This document shows, one piece after another, positions 34,755 through 46,850 of a DNA stretch of 64,000 bases. The notes beneath the pieces were generated by a model, which saw nothing but the letters and a program-made list of their open reading frames with translations, searched no databases and was not told the origin of the DNA. A program made the translations under genes and the position numbers. The stretch is from Gemmatimonadota bacterium. GTDB lineage: Bacteria; Gemmatimonadota; Gemmatimonadetes; Longimicrobiales; Gaopeijiaceae. The DNA lies in NCBI GenBank assembly GCA_021295815.1, contig JAGWBQ010000006.1:30698-94697 (forward strand). Direction: 5' to 3'. Position 1 is the stretch's first letter. Each line of letters opens with the position of its first letter.

Positions 34755-36190
34755 AGCCGCTTCCTCATTCGCGCAGGCCGGATGCCCAGACGATCCCGGT
34801 ATTTGGCGACCGTGCGCCGAGCCACTCGGATGTCCTTCTCCGCCAGGAGGGCGGCGAGCTTCGAGTCGCTGAGAGGCTTGTCGGCGTCTTCCTGCTCGAC
34901 GAGCGTCCGGATCTCCGCCTGGACCGCGGTCGAGGAGATCTTGCCGCCGTATTTCATGGAGACGGACGACGAAAAGAAGTAACGAAGCGGAAAGACGCCC
35001 CTGGGCGTGCTCACGTACTTGTCGTGGGTGGCGCGCGAAACGGTGGACTCGTGCATCCCGGTGGCCTCCGCGACGTCGGCCAGCGTCATCGGTTCCAGGT
35101 ACTTTTCCCCCCGGTCCAGGAACTCCCGCTGGCGTTCCACGATGCACTCCATGACCCGGACGATGGTTCGACGACGCTGCTCGAGGGCCTGCACCATCCA
35201 CTGGGCGGCGCCCAGACGTTCCGTAATGAAAGTGCGGCTTTCGTCGTCCAGCCTGCCGCTCAGCACGGTGTCGCGATAGCTGCCGGAGATGCGCAGTCTG
35301 GGCACCGTCCCGTCGTTCAGGAACACCTGATACTCCCCGTCCGCTTCGGTCACGGCAAGGTCGGGGACGACTATGGGCGCGGCTCCTTCGGAGAAGGCGG
35401 CTCCCGGTCTGGGATTGAGCCCGGCGAGCTTCCCGACCACCATCCGTACTCTGGCTTCGGGAACGCCGAGATCGAGCGCGATCCTGGTCCAGCTCCGGTT
35501 GAGAAGGCTGGAGTAGTGCCGGTGCAGCACGAGATACTCGAGCGTGTGCTCCCTTCCCTCTCGCCAGAGCTGGATGAGCAGCGCTTCCGATCGGCTCGGG
35601 GCCCCGACTCCCGGCGGATCGAAGCCCTGGAGAGTCGTTAGCGCCTCTTCGGCCTCCGTCGGCGTGTACGGGGGGTGGTCATCCGCCGCCTCCCGGTCGT
35701 GCCAGGCATTCAGGAGGGCGACCGCCTCTTCCAGGCTGGCGGTCAGAAAGCCGTCGTCGTCCAGGTGCCACACCAGCTCCTCGCAAATTCTGGCGACCCG
35801 CGGATTCAGGGTCGTCTCGCCGATCTGTCCCAGAAGGTGATCGCGCAGGTCGACCTTCGCTACCGCGACGGGTTCCACGTAGTCTTCGGAATCCTGCGGC
35901 GCGGCTATCCGGCCGGTGTGGGGCGCGTCGTCGAGGAGCACCTCCTCCCAGTCGATCTCGTCTTCGTCGCCGTCCTCCTCGCCCTCTCCGAGCTCGACGA
36001 GCATCTCCTCGTCAGCCTCTTCGAGCTCCAGAAACGGGTTCGCGTAGAGAGTCTGCTCCAGATGCTGACGCAGCTCGGGCATCGCCATCTGGATCAGGTC
36101 CATCTGCCGGTAGAGCTGCGGCGCCATTTTTTGGCGCTGCTGCTGCTTTAGGCCTTGGATACCGGACAGCGCCGGCGGTCGATTAACCAA
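34751..36190 (-). CDS. rpoN: RNA polymerase sigma-54 factor
   Basis: Sigma-54 directs RNA polymerase to -24/-12 promoters that need an enhancer-binding ATPase. The 479-residue protein has the Gln-rich region I (GLKQQQRQKMAPQLYRQMDL), an acidic region II (about 55-85), the core-binding region, an HTH region and the RpoN box ARRTVAKYRD near the C-terminus. The TTG start at 36190 is kept because region I begins directly after it. The neighbours lptB-lptA-lptC-kdsC upstream reproduce the order known from proteobacteria. No enhancer-binding regulator is in the window. Confidence 0.95.
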   Translation of the reverse strand: MVNRPPALSGIQGLKQQQRQKMAPQLYRQMDLIQMAMPELRQHLEQTLYANPFLELEEADEEMLVELGEGEEDGDEDEIDWEEVLLDDAPHTGRIAAPQDSEDYVEPVAVAKVDLRDHLLGQIGETTLNPRVARICEELVWHLDDDGFLTASLEEAVALLNAWHDREAADDHPPYTPTEAEEALTTLQGFDPPGVGAPSRSEALLIQLWREGREHTLEYLVLHRHYSSLLNRSWTRIALDLGVPEARVRMVVGKLAGLNPRPGAAFSEGAAPIVVPDLAVTEADGEYQVFLNDGTVPRLRISGSYRDTVLSGRLDDESRTFITERLGAAQWMVQALEQRRRTIVRVMECIVERQREFLDRGEKYLEPMTLADVAEATGMHESTVSRATHDKYVSTPRGVFPLRYFFSSSVSMKYGGKISSTAVQAEIRTLVEQEDADKPLSDSKLAALLAEKDIRVARRTVAKYRDRLGIRPARMRKRL

Positions 36191-36319
36191 CGATCAGTCG
36201 AGCCGGGTTCGGCTCGGCTCGGAACGGCCCTCGGCCGTCACGGGATCTAGCCGCTCTCGGCCGGCGAACGGGACTGGCCGCGGTCCGCTAGGCGATCGGG
36301 CGAGGCTGTCCACGGGCCG

Positions 36320-37141
36320 CTAGGCGGAGGCTGCGGCGAGGGTCGGCTCCGGATAGCGCTCGCGCATGCGGGCGGTGAGTGTGGGTCCCAGGTAGATGTC
36401 GGCCACTTCGTCGTTCCAGACCAGCTCGCTCACGTTTCCCGCGACACGGATGCGCCCCTCGTACATTATGTAGGCCCGGTCGACGATCTCGAAGGTCTGC
36501 TCGACGTTGTGATCCGAGATCACGACTCCCATCTCACGGCTCTTGAGGCCTCTCACGATCGACTGGATGTCGTTGACCGCGATCGGATCGATGCCGGCGA
36601 AGGGTTCGTCCAGCAGCATGAATTTCGGGCTGCGCACCAGAGCCCGGGTGATTTCGAGACGTCGGCGTTCGCCTCCGGAGAGCGAGTACGCCTTGAGCTT
36701 GCGCAGCCCCGTCAGCCCTAGTTCGGCCAGAAGCGAATCCAGGCGGGCCAGTCGTTCCTTTCTTGAGAGTTTCAGGGTCTCGAGGATGGCGAGCACGTTC
36801 TGCTCCACCGTGAGCCGGCGGAATACCGACGGCTCCTGAGCGAGGTACCCGAGCCCCTTGCGCGCCCTCTTGTACATCGGGGTTCGAGTGATATCCTCGC
36901 CGTCGAGCTCCACTTTGCCCGCATAAGGGGCGATAAGCCCTACCAGCATGTAGAACGTGGTGGTCTTGCCCGCTCCGTTCGGTCCCAGAAGTCCCACGAT
37001 CTCGTTCCTGCGCACCCGGATGTCCACCTCGTCGACGACCCTTCGACGCCGGTAGATCTTCGTCAGGCCGGTACCCTTGAGTTCCACGGTGCGGCTGCCG
37101 GCGGGGTCTGAGTCGACTGCGGTGACGGGCTCGGAGTTCAT
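36320..37141 (-). CDS. lptB: LPS export ABC transporter ATPase LptB
   Basis: LptB powers extraction of LPS from the inner membrane with LptF and LptG. The 273-residue ATPase has Walker A GPNGAGKTT, signature SLSGGERRRLEI, Walker B FMLLDEPFAGIDP, and the LptB-type H-loop VISDHNVEQTFEI. A roughly 25-residue N-terminal extension precedes the domain. Its start overlaps lptA as ATGA. lptF and lptG are not in the window. Confidence 0.95.
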   Translation of the reverse strand: MNSEPVTAVDSDPAGSRTVELKGTGLTKIYRRRRVVDEVDIRVRRNEIVGLLGPNGAGKTTTFYMLVGLIAPYAGKVELDGEDITRTPMYKRARKGLGYLAQEPSVFRRLTVEQNVLAILETLKLSRKERLARLDSLLAELGLTGLRKLKAYSLSGGERRRLEITRALVRSPKFMLLDEPFAGIDPIAVNDIQSIVRGLKSREMGVVISDHNVEQTFEIVDRAYIMYEGRIRVAGNVSELVWNDEVADIYLGPTLTARMRERYPEPTLAAASA

Positions 37142-38910
37142 CTGCGTCTGGTGTGTGGTGATGCTTCCGGTCCGCTCGGCGGAGCCGGCGACCGTTCGTC
37201 TCCGGCGGGCGCTCGACTCCCGGCTGCGGCGGACGGATACGCTGCGGTCAGAGTGTCCGTTCGGATCACGGTGTCCGCGCTGTCTGTTTCGGCCGTGGCG
37301 TTCGCGGTGTCGACCCTGATGCTGTCGGGGCCGGAGAAGGGCTCGAGGTGCAGCCCCCGGGCCGAACCTTCGGTAAGGAGTTCCCACACCTCGCCGTCGT
37401 CCATGACGATGGTGATTTCGGAAGCGGTCACATAGTGGATACCGGGAGCGAGAAGGGCGGTGTCGGCTTCGGCGGAGTCCGGAGTCGGGGGGTCGATCCG
37501 ATAAACGCTGCTCGCTCGTCCCGAGGCGGTTACCCGGTCGACCCGCGCCTCGTCGCGATCGGTGGTGGCGAGCGACGGAGTCTCTGGCGGCAGAAAGATT
37601 ATCTTGACGGAGTCCCCTTCGATCCAGTCGCTCCGGGCGATTTCAGGGAGCCCTTCGACGTCGAGCTCTCGGCCGCTGGAAACCACCCGGGCGTTCCCCA
37701 CGGCAACAATGTTCTCGAGAATCTGGTTCGGAGAGATGGCCCGGAGGAAGTCCCCCGAGACGGTGAAGGCTCCTGACACGGCCACTGGACGCTGCGGCCC
37801 TGCGGTAGCTGGTTCGCCCGACTCGTCCGGCGGTTCCGCGGCGATCCGGTCGGCCAGGGAGCTGTTCGCGGGCGCTTGCATGCTCGCGCTCAGACCCATC
37901 ACGACTCCGCCATCGACATCGATCGAGAGCCAGGGAGCCGCGACCTCGATGCCCGTGCCCGAGAGCCGAGCGTCGCCGACGGCGGTGAGCCTGTCGATGC
38001 GTCCGATGACCGAGAGATCGATCACTGCCCCGGTGACCTCGTAGCCGCTGTTCTCGACTGTGGCCGACCCAAGGAGCCTCAGGCCGGTCGAATCGGAGTA
38101 TTCGGCGGTGTCGCCCCGGGCGACCAACGAATCCCTCCGGACCACGGCGTTCCCTGAAGCCTGCAGGAACGAGCCGCCCAGTATGAGGATCCTGTCCGAC
38201 ACGATGTCGTAGCTGATCGGTTCCGTCGGTTCGGGTTCGACCGCAGGGACCGTGCCGGGCGAAGCTCCCTCGACATCGTCGGCGGTTTCGGTCTCTCCTC
38301 CCACCTCGACGGAGACCCCGGGGTCTCCGACCGCGGGGTCCGCGAACGCCGCTCCCGCATCCTCGGAGTCGGGGCTCTCGGCTGCGGCCGCCGGGTTCAC
38401 GGTGATCCTGGTCACCGGGCGGATACCGTCGGGCGCCATGGTCACCCGCAATTGAGCCTGGGGCCTGAAATCGTTTGCCAGCAGGTAGTCGAGGATGCCG
38501 TTGGCGATCGTGAAACCCTGCACGGTATCGGTGAGGATCATGTTCCCCCTTGCCTCTATCCGCCCCACCCTCGGAAGGTAGCGCACGTCGTCGGCTTCAA
38601 GCTCGCCGGTTCCGTCCAGCAAGCGAACGTTGCCCAGGAAGTGATGATTGTCCTCGTTGGCGAACGAGATCGCCGAGTCGGCCCAGAGCTCGATACCGCT
38701 GTCGCAGCGCATGTGCGGGGACGAGTAGTAGCTGATGAGCTGGGAGCCGACGGTCATGATGCGCACGTCGGTGTTCCGGCTCGCAGGCACGCAGCCGCCC
38801 ACGCCGATCACCTGAGGTGCGATCGGACCCGAAACGGCGGCGGAGACGGCGAGGACGACCGGGAGGACCGCGAGCGGAGATCGGAGGACGCGAGAAGGGC
38901 TGCGGCGCAT
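37138..38910 (-). CDS. lptA: Large LptA/OstA-like LPS transport protein
   Basis: This 590-residue protein begins with a signal segment, then LWADSAISFANEDNHHFLGNVRLLDG and GELEADDVRYLPRVGRIEARGN, the OstA/LptA beta-jellyroll repeats that bridge LPS across the periplasm. More OstA-like repeats follow (ASGNAVVRRDSLVARGDTAEYSD, VSGAFTVSGDFLRA), separated by acidic low-complexity linkers, and a Pro/Ser-rich tail. E. coli LptA is about 185 residues, so this protein is about three times as long. ATG 38910 is preferred; a GTG lies one codon upstream. Between lptC and lptB. Confidence 0.85.
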   Translation of the reverse strand: MRRSPSRVLRSPLAVLPVVLAVSAAVSGPIAPQVIGVGGCVPASRNTDVRIMTVGSQLISYYSSPHMRCDSGIELWADSAISFANEDNHHFLGNVRLLDGTGELEADDVRYLPRVGRIEARGNMILTDTVQGFTIANGILDYLLANDFRPQAQLRVTMAPDGIRPVTRITVNPAAAAESPDSEDAGAAFADPAVGDPGVSVEVGGETETADDVEGASPGTVPAVEPEPTEPISYDIVSDRILILGGSFLQASGNAVVRRDSLVARGDTAEYSDSTGLRLLGSATVENSGYEVTGAVIDLSVIGRIDRLTAVGDARLSGTGIEVAAPWLSIDVDGGVVMGLSASMQAPANSSLADRIAAEPPDESGEPATAGPQRPVAVSGAFTVSGDFLRAISPNQILENIVAVGNARVVSSGRELDVEGLPEIARSDWIEGDSVKIIFLPPETPSLATTDRDEARVDRVTASGRASSVYRIDPPTPDSAEADTALLAPGIHYVTASEITIVMDDGEVWELLTEGSARGLHLEPFSGPDSIRVDTANATAETDSADTVIRTDTLTAAYPSAAAGSRAPAGDERSPAPPSGPEASPHTRRR

Positions 38911-39464
38911 CACGGAAACCGACGGCTACCGATGCCGCGGATCCGCACATCCGTGAATTCCAGATCCGATTCGAATGACGACCCCCGAACTGGGACCCCG
39001 TTCGGCTTGGTCTGCGTGGTGGGCAAGTCGCTCCAGATTCGGTCCAGATCGGGGTCGTAGTGGAGTTCCTGGCTCTCGATGCGGCTGCCGTCGGCGCTGA
39101 CTACGAAAACCGCGTCGCCGCGCGCGGTCATCCGGTTGGTCTGACGGTTCCATTCTCCGTAAGCGGCGGTCACCGTTCCCCTTGCGGTCCCGTTGTCGGA
39201 GTAGAAGACCACGTCGATTCCGTGGAGCCGGACGGTGGTGGAGTCGTCGAACATGTAGGCCGTGTCGGCCATGATGCGGCCCTGACGTACCCCGTCCGTG
39301 GTCATGTAGGTGGTCATGCCGTAGATGGCGTAGTCCGCAGGGAGTTCGGTGAGTTCCCGCCCGGCCACAGGACCTTCGGAGCCGACCTCGCACGAGGCCG
39401 TTCCGAGGACCGAGGCGAAGAGGAGCGCGACTCCGGCGGTCGGGAAAGAGGTGTGCGATCGCAT
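38910..39464 (-). CDS. lptC: LptC-like LPS transport lipoprotein
   Basis: LptC links the inner-membrane LptBFG complex to LptA. The 184-residue protein has a lipoprotein-type N-terminus (FASVLGTASC) followed by LptC-like strands: ADYAIYGMTTYMTTDGVRQGRIMAD, TVRLHGIDVVFYSDNG, ELHYDPDLDRIWSD. ATG 39464 is chosen since it opens the signal segment and clears the kdsC stop. Its membrane anchor is a lipid instead of a TM helix. Next to lptA, in the canonical order. Confidence 0.85.
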   Translation of the reverse strand: MRSHTSFPTAGVALLFASVLGTASCEVGSEGPVAGRELTELPADYAIYGMTTYMTTDGVRQGRIMADTAYMFDDSTTVRLHGIDVVFYSDNGTARGTVTAAYGEWNRQTNRMTARGDAVFVVSADGSRIESQELHYDPDLDRIWSDLPTTQTKPNGVPVRGSSFESDLEFTDVRIRGIGSRRFP

Positions 39465-39489
39465 GGCGGCTTCTACACTTCGAGGTAGG

Positions 39490-40105
39490 CTAGTTTCCTG
39501 CAAGATGGGAGCCGGACCGCGCGGCGACGTACGCGTCCGCGACGGAATCGAGCGTTCCCTGCGCGGTCAGAAGCGCGTCCGTGAACTCCCGGGCCGCACC
39601 GTGTCCTCCCTCGAGCTTGGAGCGCCAGTGCGCCAGACGGGATATCTGCGGGACGGCGTTTCGCACGGCCGCTCGCAGTCCCACCCTTTCGAAGACCGCC
39701 ATGTCGGGGAGGTCGTCGGCGAGCATGGCCACCTCGGCCCACCTCAAGCCCTTGCGTTCCAGAAGCTCCGCCACCACCGGGACCTTGTACGCCCCTTCGA
39801 TCTGGTGGCATTCGGCCACGCCGAGCTCCGCCATGCGCAGGGCCGTCGCCTCGGATACCCTGCCCGATACCGCCGCCACCTCGATTCCGGCCCACATAAG
39901 CATCTTCATGCCGAATCCGTCCTGGATGGAGAAGCGCTTGAATTCGACGTACGGTACGCTCGACCGACCTTCGTCGCCCGTACTCCCGCCCACATAGACT
40001 CCGCCGTCGGTGAGGACGCCGTCGACGTCGAAGACCACGAGGCGGATGGGGCGGGCGAGCTCGGCGGAGATCGGGTTCTCGGCGCGGCTGTTTCGCCGCC
40101 GACCG

Positions 40106-40113
<8 letters not shown>
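39490..40113 (-). CDS. kdsC: 3-deoxy-D-manno-octulosonate 8-phosphate phosphatase KdsC
   Basis: KdsC removes phosphate from KDO-8-P in the LPS inner-core pathway. The 207-residue HAD protein has motif I VVFDVDGVLTDG, a DGFGMKMLMWAG loop, VSGRVSEATALRM and motif IV MLADDLPDM. The small, cap-less C0 form matches KdsC. Its start overlaps the kdsA stop by 8 bp and lptC follows, giving kdsA-kdsC-lptC. Confidence 0.93.
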
Positions 40114-43328
<3,215 letters not shown>

Positions 43329-43408
43329 CGGCTGCTAGCGGCCCGTGGTGAAACCCGCGCGAGCGCCGAGAGCGGCGAAGCGCCGCGACGGCAAGGCGCG
43401 ATGAAGGT

Positions 43409-44077
43409 TCAAGCCAAGGACTCCAGGTCGCAGAATGCGAATCCGTCGCGCTCCACCACCTCGCCGCGCGTGACCGGGATGGAACGGGAAAGGATGGGTC
43501 CGGCGCTGACGAAGGTGTGGAATTCGCCGTTCTCGCCGCAGGGGTCCGCCGACCCGGGCAGGTCGGCCAGGAAGTCGGCGTCGAATGGACGCCCGGTGAA
43601 GGAAACGTCCAGCATGGTCAGGCTGACGCACACGGTCACCGCCTCGAAGCCGTCCCGAATGAACGATCTCGCCAGCCGTGTGCTGGGCCGCTGCCAGAGC
43701 GGGAAAACCGCCTTGAGGCCGTGGGATGCCAGCTGTCGCTCACGGTACTCTCGCAGGTCCTCGAGGAAAATGTCGCCGAACGCGATCCGGCGGATGCCGG
43801 TTGCATGCTGGCGGTCGAACTCGCGCCCCATGGCGCGTTCGTAGACCATGTTCGAGGACTCGGGGGGCACGGATACCTCGACCAGAGGGATGCCGAGCGA
43901 TTCAGCTTGGGCATGCACCAGCGAGCGCCGTACGCCGTGCATGCTGACTCGGTCGTAGGCGTCGGTCACGGTGGTGATCAGCGTCTCCACAACATAGCGG
44001 TCCCCCCGCAAGAGGGCCTGCAAGGCCAGCATACTGTCCTTGCCGCCGCTGAAGCACATCGCGATGGGCTCTCTCAT
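43409..44077 (-). CDS. Dph6-like ATP-pyrophosphatase (adenine nucleotide alpha hydrolase)
   Basis: The 222-residue protein starts with the PP-loop AMCFSGGKDSMLAL and has GVRRSLVHAQAESLGIPL, IAFGDIFLEDLREYRERQL and FTGRPFDADFLADLP. These fit the diphthine-ammonia ligase (DUF71) family. Bacteria do not make diphthamide, so bacterial members must adenylate another substrate, which is unknown. It lies between kdsB and the glutamine amidotransferase gene, with 52 bp to the latter. Confidence 0.85.
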   Translation of the reverse strand: MREPIAMCFSGGKDSMLALQALLRGDRYVVETLITTVTDAYDRVSMHGVRRSLVHAQAESLGIPLVEVSVPPESSNMVYERAMGREFDRQHATGIRRIAFGDIFLEDLREYRERQLASHGLKAVFPLWQRPSTRLARSFIRDGFEAVTVCVSLTMLDVSFTGRPFDADFLADLPGSADPCGENGEFHTFVSAGPILSRSIPVTRGEVVERDGFAFCDLESLA

Positions 44078-44129
44078 GAGCGGGGTTCCCTCTCTCGCTC
44101 GGGTGGTGATCCGGCTCCAGGTATGGAAG

Positions 44130-44741
44130 TCAGCCCCGCCTGGTGCATTCGTTCCCGGACCGCTGGAGCTCCAGGAAGGCGCGCAGCAGATCCCTTCCGT
44201 GGTCGCTGAAGAGGGACTCGGGGTGGAACTGCACTCCCCACAGCGGAAGTTCGCGGTGGCGCATGGCCTGCACCTCGTCCCGGTCGTCGCTCTCGTCGCT
44301 CCAAGCCACGGCCACGAGCTCATCGGGCAGGGATTTCGAGTCGGATACGAGCGAGTGGTAGCGGGCGGCGGTGAAGGGCGAGGGAAGGCCGCGAAAGATG
44401 CCGCTGCCGTCATGTCGGATCCTGCCCACCCTGCCGTGCATGGTCCGCCGGGCCCTGATCGTCCGTCCGCCGAACGCCTCGCCCAGGGCCTGATGCCCCA
44501 GGCATACCCCGAGCATGGGCGTGCCGGTGCGCCCCAGTCTGCGAAAGGCCTCGATGCTGACACCGGCGTCCCCAGGGGTGCACGGTCCGGGCGAGACCAC
44601 GACGTGTGACGGGCGGAGCTCCGCGAGCTCGGTGGCGTCGAGAGCGTCGTTCCGCACCACATGCGGCGACTTGCCCTGTTCACCCAGGTACTGCGCCAGA
44701 TTGAAGGTGAAGGAGTCGTAGTTGTCGATTACGAGGAGCAT
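44130..44741 (-). CDS. Anthranilate / aminodeoxychorismate synthase glutamine amidotransferase
   Basis: The 203-residue protein is a class I glutaminase with VIDNYDSFTFNLAQYL, VVSPGPCTPGDAG, the nucleophile in GVCLGHQALGEAFGG, and WGVQFHPES. It feeds ammonia to TrpE or PabB in tryptophan or folate synthesis. Neither partner is adjacent, so trpG and pabA cannot be told apart. Confidence 0.9.
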   Translation of the reverse strand: MLLVIDNYDSFTFNLAQYLGEQGKSPHVVRNDALDATELAELRPSHVVVSPGPCTPGDAGVSIEAFRRLGRTGTPMLGVCLGHQALGEAFGGRTIRARRTMHGRVGRIRHDGSGIFRGLPSPFTAARYHSLVSDSKSLPDELVAVAWSDESDDRDEVQAMRHRELPLWGVQFHPESLFSDHGRDLLRAFLELQRSGNECTRRG

Positions 44742-44790
44742 CCCGGTCCAGGGTGTGAGAGTGGGGTATGAGCGGGCTACCGGGTGGAGC

Positions 44791-46086
44791 TTACCCACGC
44801 GGGCGGAGCTGCCTCCGCGAACCGAGCGACCGGGCGGGCGCACCCGGAGGGCGGACAGCTTCGCGGGTGAATGTCGGAGAATCGGAGGACGGCAAGTGCC
44901 GGACGAACTGGGAGCCTATCCTTCGATCCTCCATCTTCCAGAACGCGATCCCGCCGGCCTGCTGACCGACCGCCACCGACCCTACCAGGGTGAATCCTTC
45001 GAGTTCGTAGACGTCCACCTTCCCGGGCTCGGCCCCCTTCCCTTCCACGCTGACGAAGACGAATCGCGAGTCGGGCGTGACGGCGACCCCGTGAGTCACG
45101 GTGGTGGTGGACGGCACCCGCGCCAGCTCCTCGCCGCTCGAAGCGTCGAAGAACTGCACCTCGCCGGCGGTCTTGAGGGACGAGATCAGAACTCCGCCGT
45201 CGGGTGTGACCCCCAGGTTGTAGGGTCCCGGGCCGGTGGCCATCCTGCCCTCCAGCTGCCAGGAGGCGCGATCGATCACCAGTATCTCGTTCCCCTTGTT
45301 GCAGGCGACGAAGAGCCTGTCACCGGAAACGGATGGCTGCACCCAGGTGGGCGAGCAGGTCGGTTCGCGCGCGCCTCCGTGTCCGGCGCGCCTGTCTGCG
45401 CCGGAGCGGGTCAGGCCGGTGGACCCGGTCAGAATCTCGACCGCGTAGTTCTCCTTGGGACCTTCTTCGCCCCGGGCGACCGAGAAGCGGCGCGAGACCG
45501 AGAAGGTGCGCGTGTCGATCTCGACGACCTCGTCGTCCATCATGCAGTTCGAATAGGCGAAGATGCCGTCGGGCGCCACCCTCAACCCGTGCGGCATGAC
45601 GCAGGTCGCGATCTGGTCCACTTCGACCAGATCCGGGGTGTAGACCACGGAGACAGTCGAAGGCACCATTTCCCCGTGGAGGTTGAAGTTGACCACCAAG
45701 GCGTAGAGGCCGTCCGGAGTCAGGTCGAGCGTAGCCGGGAAGTTGCCTAGCAGCGTGGGTTCCGCGACGAGCGTGTCCGGCCCTGCCCGGAACTTCCACA
45801 GCTTGCCGTCGGGGACGCCGTGGGCGGTCGTCATGTAGAGGAACTCGCCGTCGGGCGAGACCCTGAGCCCGTGCGGCCCCTCGGTCTCGACCGCCATCTC
45901 GCCGACCTGGGTGGTGAGGTCGATCTCCACGCCTGAGGCGTCGAGCCTGATGCGGTGGATGAGGTCGGCGGACTCGGCTCCCACATAGGCGTAGTAGGTC
46001 GCCTCCGCGCCGGTCTGCGCCGCTCCCGGCACGACCGAGATGACGAGGAGGAGGGCCGAAGCAGCCGGCCCGGGCGTTAGGCGCAC
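44791..46086 (-). CDS. Secreted YVTN/NHL-type beta-propeller protein
   Basis: The 431-residue protein has a signal peptide (SALLLVISVVPGAAQ) and repeated blades: GPHGLRVSPDGEFLYMTTAHG, TLDLTPDGLYALVVNF, MPHGLRVAPDGIFAYSNC, GPYNLGVTPDGGVLIS, THGVAVTPDSRFVFVSVEG. These PDG repeats form a YVTN-like propeller. Function is unknown; such proteins often bind ligands or other proteins in the periplasm. GTG start, overlapping the nicotinamidase end by 10 bp. Confidence 0.78.
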   Translation of the reverse strand: MRLTPGPAASALLLVISVVPGAAQTGAEATYYAYVGAESADLIHRIRLDASGVEIDLTTQVGEMAVETEGPHGLRVSPDGEFLYMTTAHGVPDGKLWKFRAGPDTLVAEPTLLGNFPATLDLTPDGLYALVVNFNLHGEMVPSTVSVVYTPDLVEVDQIATCVMPHGLRVAPDGIFAYSNCMMDDEVVEIDTRTFSVSRRFSVARGEEGPKENYAVEILTGSTGLTRSGADRRAGHGGAREPTCSPTWVQPSVSGDRLFVACNKGNEILVIDRASWQLEGRMATGPGPYNLGVTPDGGVLISSLKTAGEVQFFDASSGEELARVPSTTTVTHGVAVTPDSRFVFVSVEGKGAEPGKVDVYELEGFTLVGSVAVGQQAGGIAFWKMEDRRIGSQFVRHLPSSDSPTFTREAVRPPGAPARSLGSRRQLRPRG

Positions 46087-46850
46087 GAAGTCCTTCCGTT
46101 CTTCAAGGACCTCGAAAGCCCGTCGAGTTCGTGTGTGGTGATGACGCTACCCCTTTCCGCCCATCGCGCCAGAGTCGTCTCTTCGGGTTCCAGACCGAGC
46201 CCCCAGGTGGCGTCCCTGAGAGCGAACACCGGGTAGCTGCGGTCCAGGAGGCCGTCCACGGCCTGCGTCATGCAGACATCTCGCGCGATGCCGGCGACGA
46301 CGAACTGGAGCGGGCGTGCCAAGGTCTTCTCAAGGGCCGCGATGAAGGCTTCGCACCCGGGATTGCCGTCGAAGACGTTGAACTTGGTCTTGCGCACGAA
46401 CACGCTGCGTTGTTCGGCGATCGCGCGAGCGGCAACGGCCAGGGCGTCACCCGGAGTGGAGTCGTGGGTCAGTACCAGCGGGTTCACCGGCCTCAGGGGC
46501 TCGATGATCTCGGCCCCGGCACGCTCGTTCTGGTCGAAGGACCGGCCCATGCAGTGGGGGGGATAGGTGTTCATCGCGGGATCGGGGGCCACCGGATCGA
46601 TCTCGGCGTCTTCCAGGCCATGCCAGTCGCCGGTGAAGACGATGATGTCGCAGTTTTCCTTCATCCAGGCGAGCACGCGCTCCAGCACCGGAATCACCTG
46701 GGCCGATCCCGCATCGGTCTCGTCGAAGAGGTCGCGTACGTAGAGACGCCCGGCCGGATCCATGAAATCCACCTGGGCGTCGACCATCCACCCCACGAGG
46801 GCGGGTTCGACTCCGGACGATTTCGGATCCTGCGAACGGTCAGCGTTCAT
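46077..46850 (-). CDS. Nicotinamidase / isochorismatase-family hydrolase
   Basis: The 257-residue protein has the cysteine hydrolase pattern: the catalytic Asp region GWMVDAQVDFMDPAG, TGDWHGLED, PPHCMGRSF, a Lys region SVFVRKTKFNVFDGNPG, and the nucleophile Cys in VVAGIARDVCMTQAV. Nicotinamidases hydrolyse nicotinamide to nicotinate. Its start overlaps the end of the nicotinate phosphoribosyltransferase gene (ATGA), so the two steps are coupled. Confidence 0.85.
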   Translation of the reverse strand: MNADRSQDPKSSGVEPALVGWMVDAQVDFMDPAGRLYVRDLFDETDAGSAQVIPVLERVLAWMKENCDIIVFTGDWHGLEDAEIDPVAPDPAMNTYPPHCMGRSFDQNERAGAEIIEPLRPVNPLVLTHDSTPGDALAVAARAIAEQRSVFVRKTKFNVFDGNPGCEAFIAALEKTLARPLQFVVAGIARDVCMTQAVDGLLDRSYPVFALRDATWGLGLEPEETTLARWAERGSVITTHELDGLSRSLKNGRTSCA

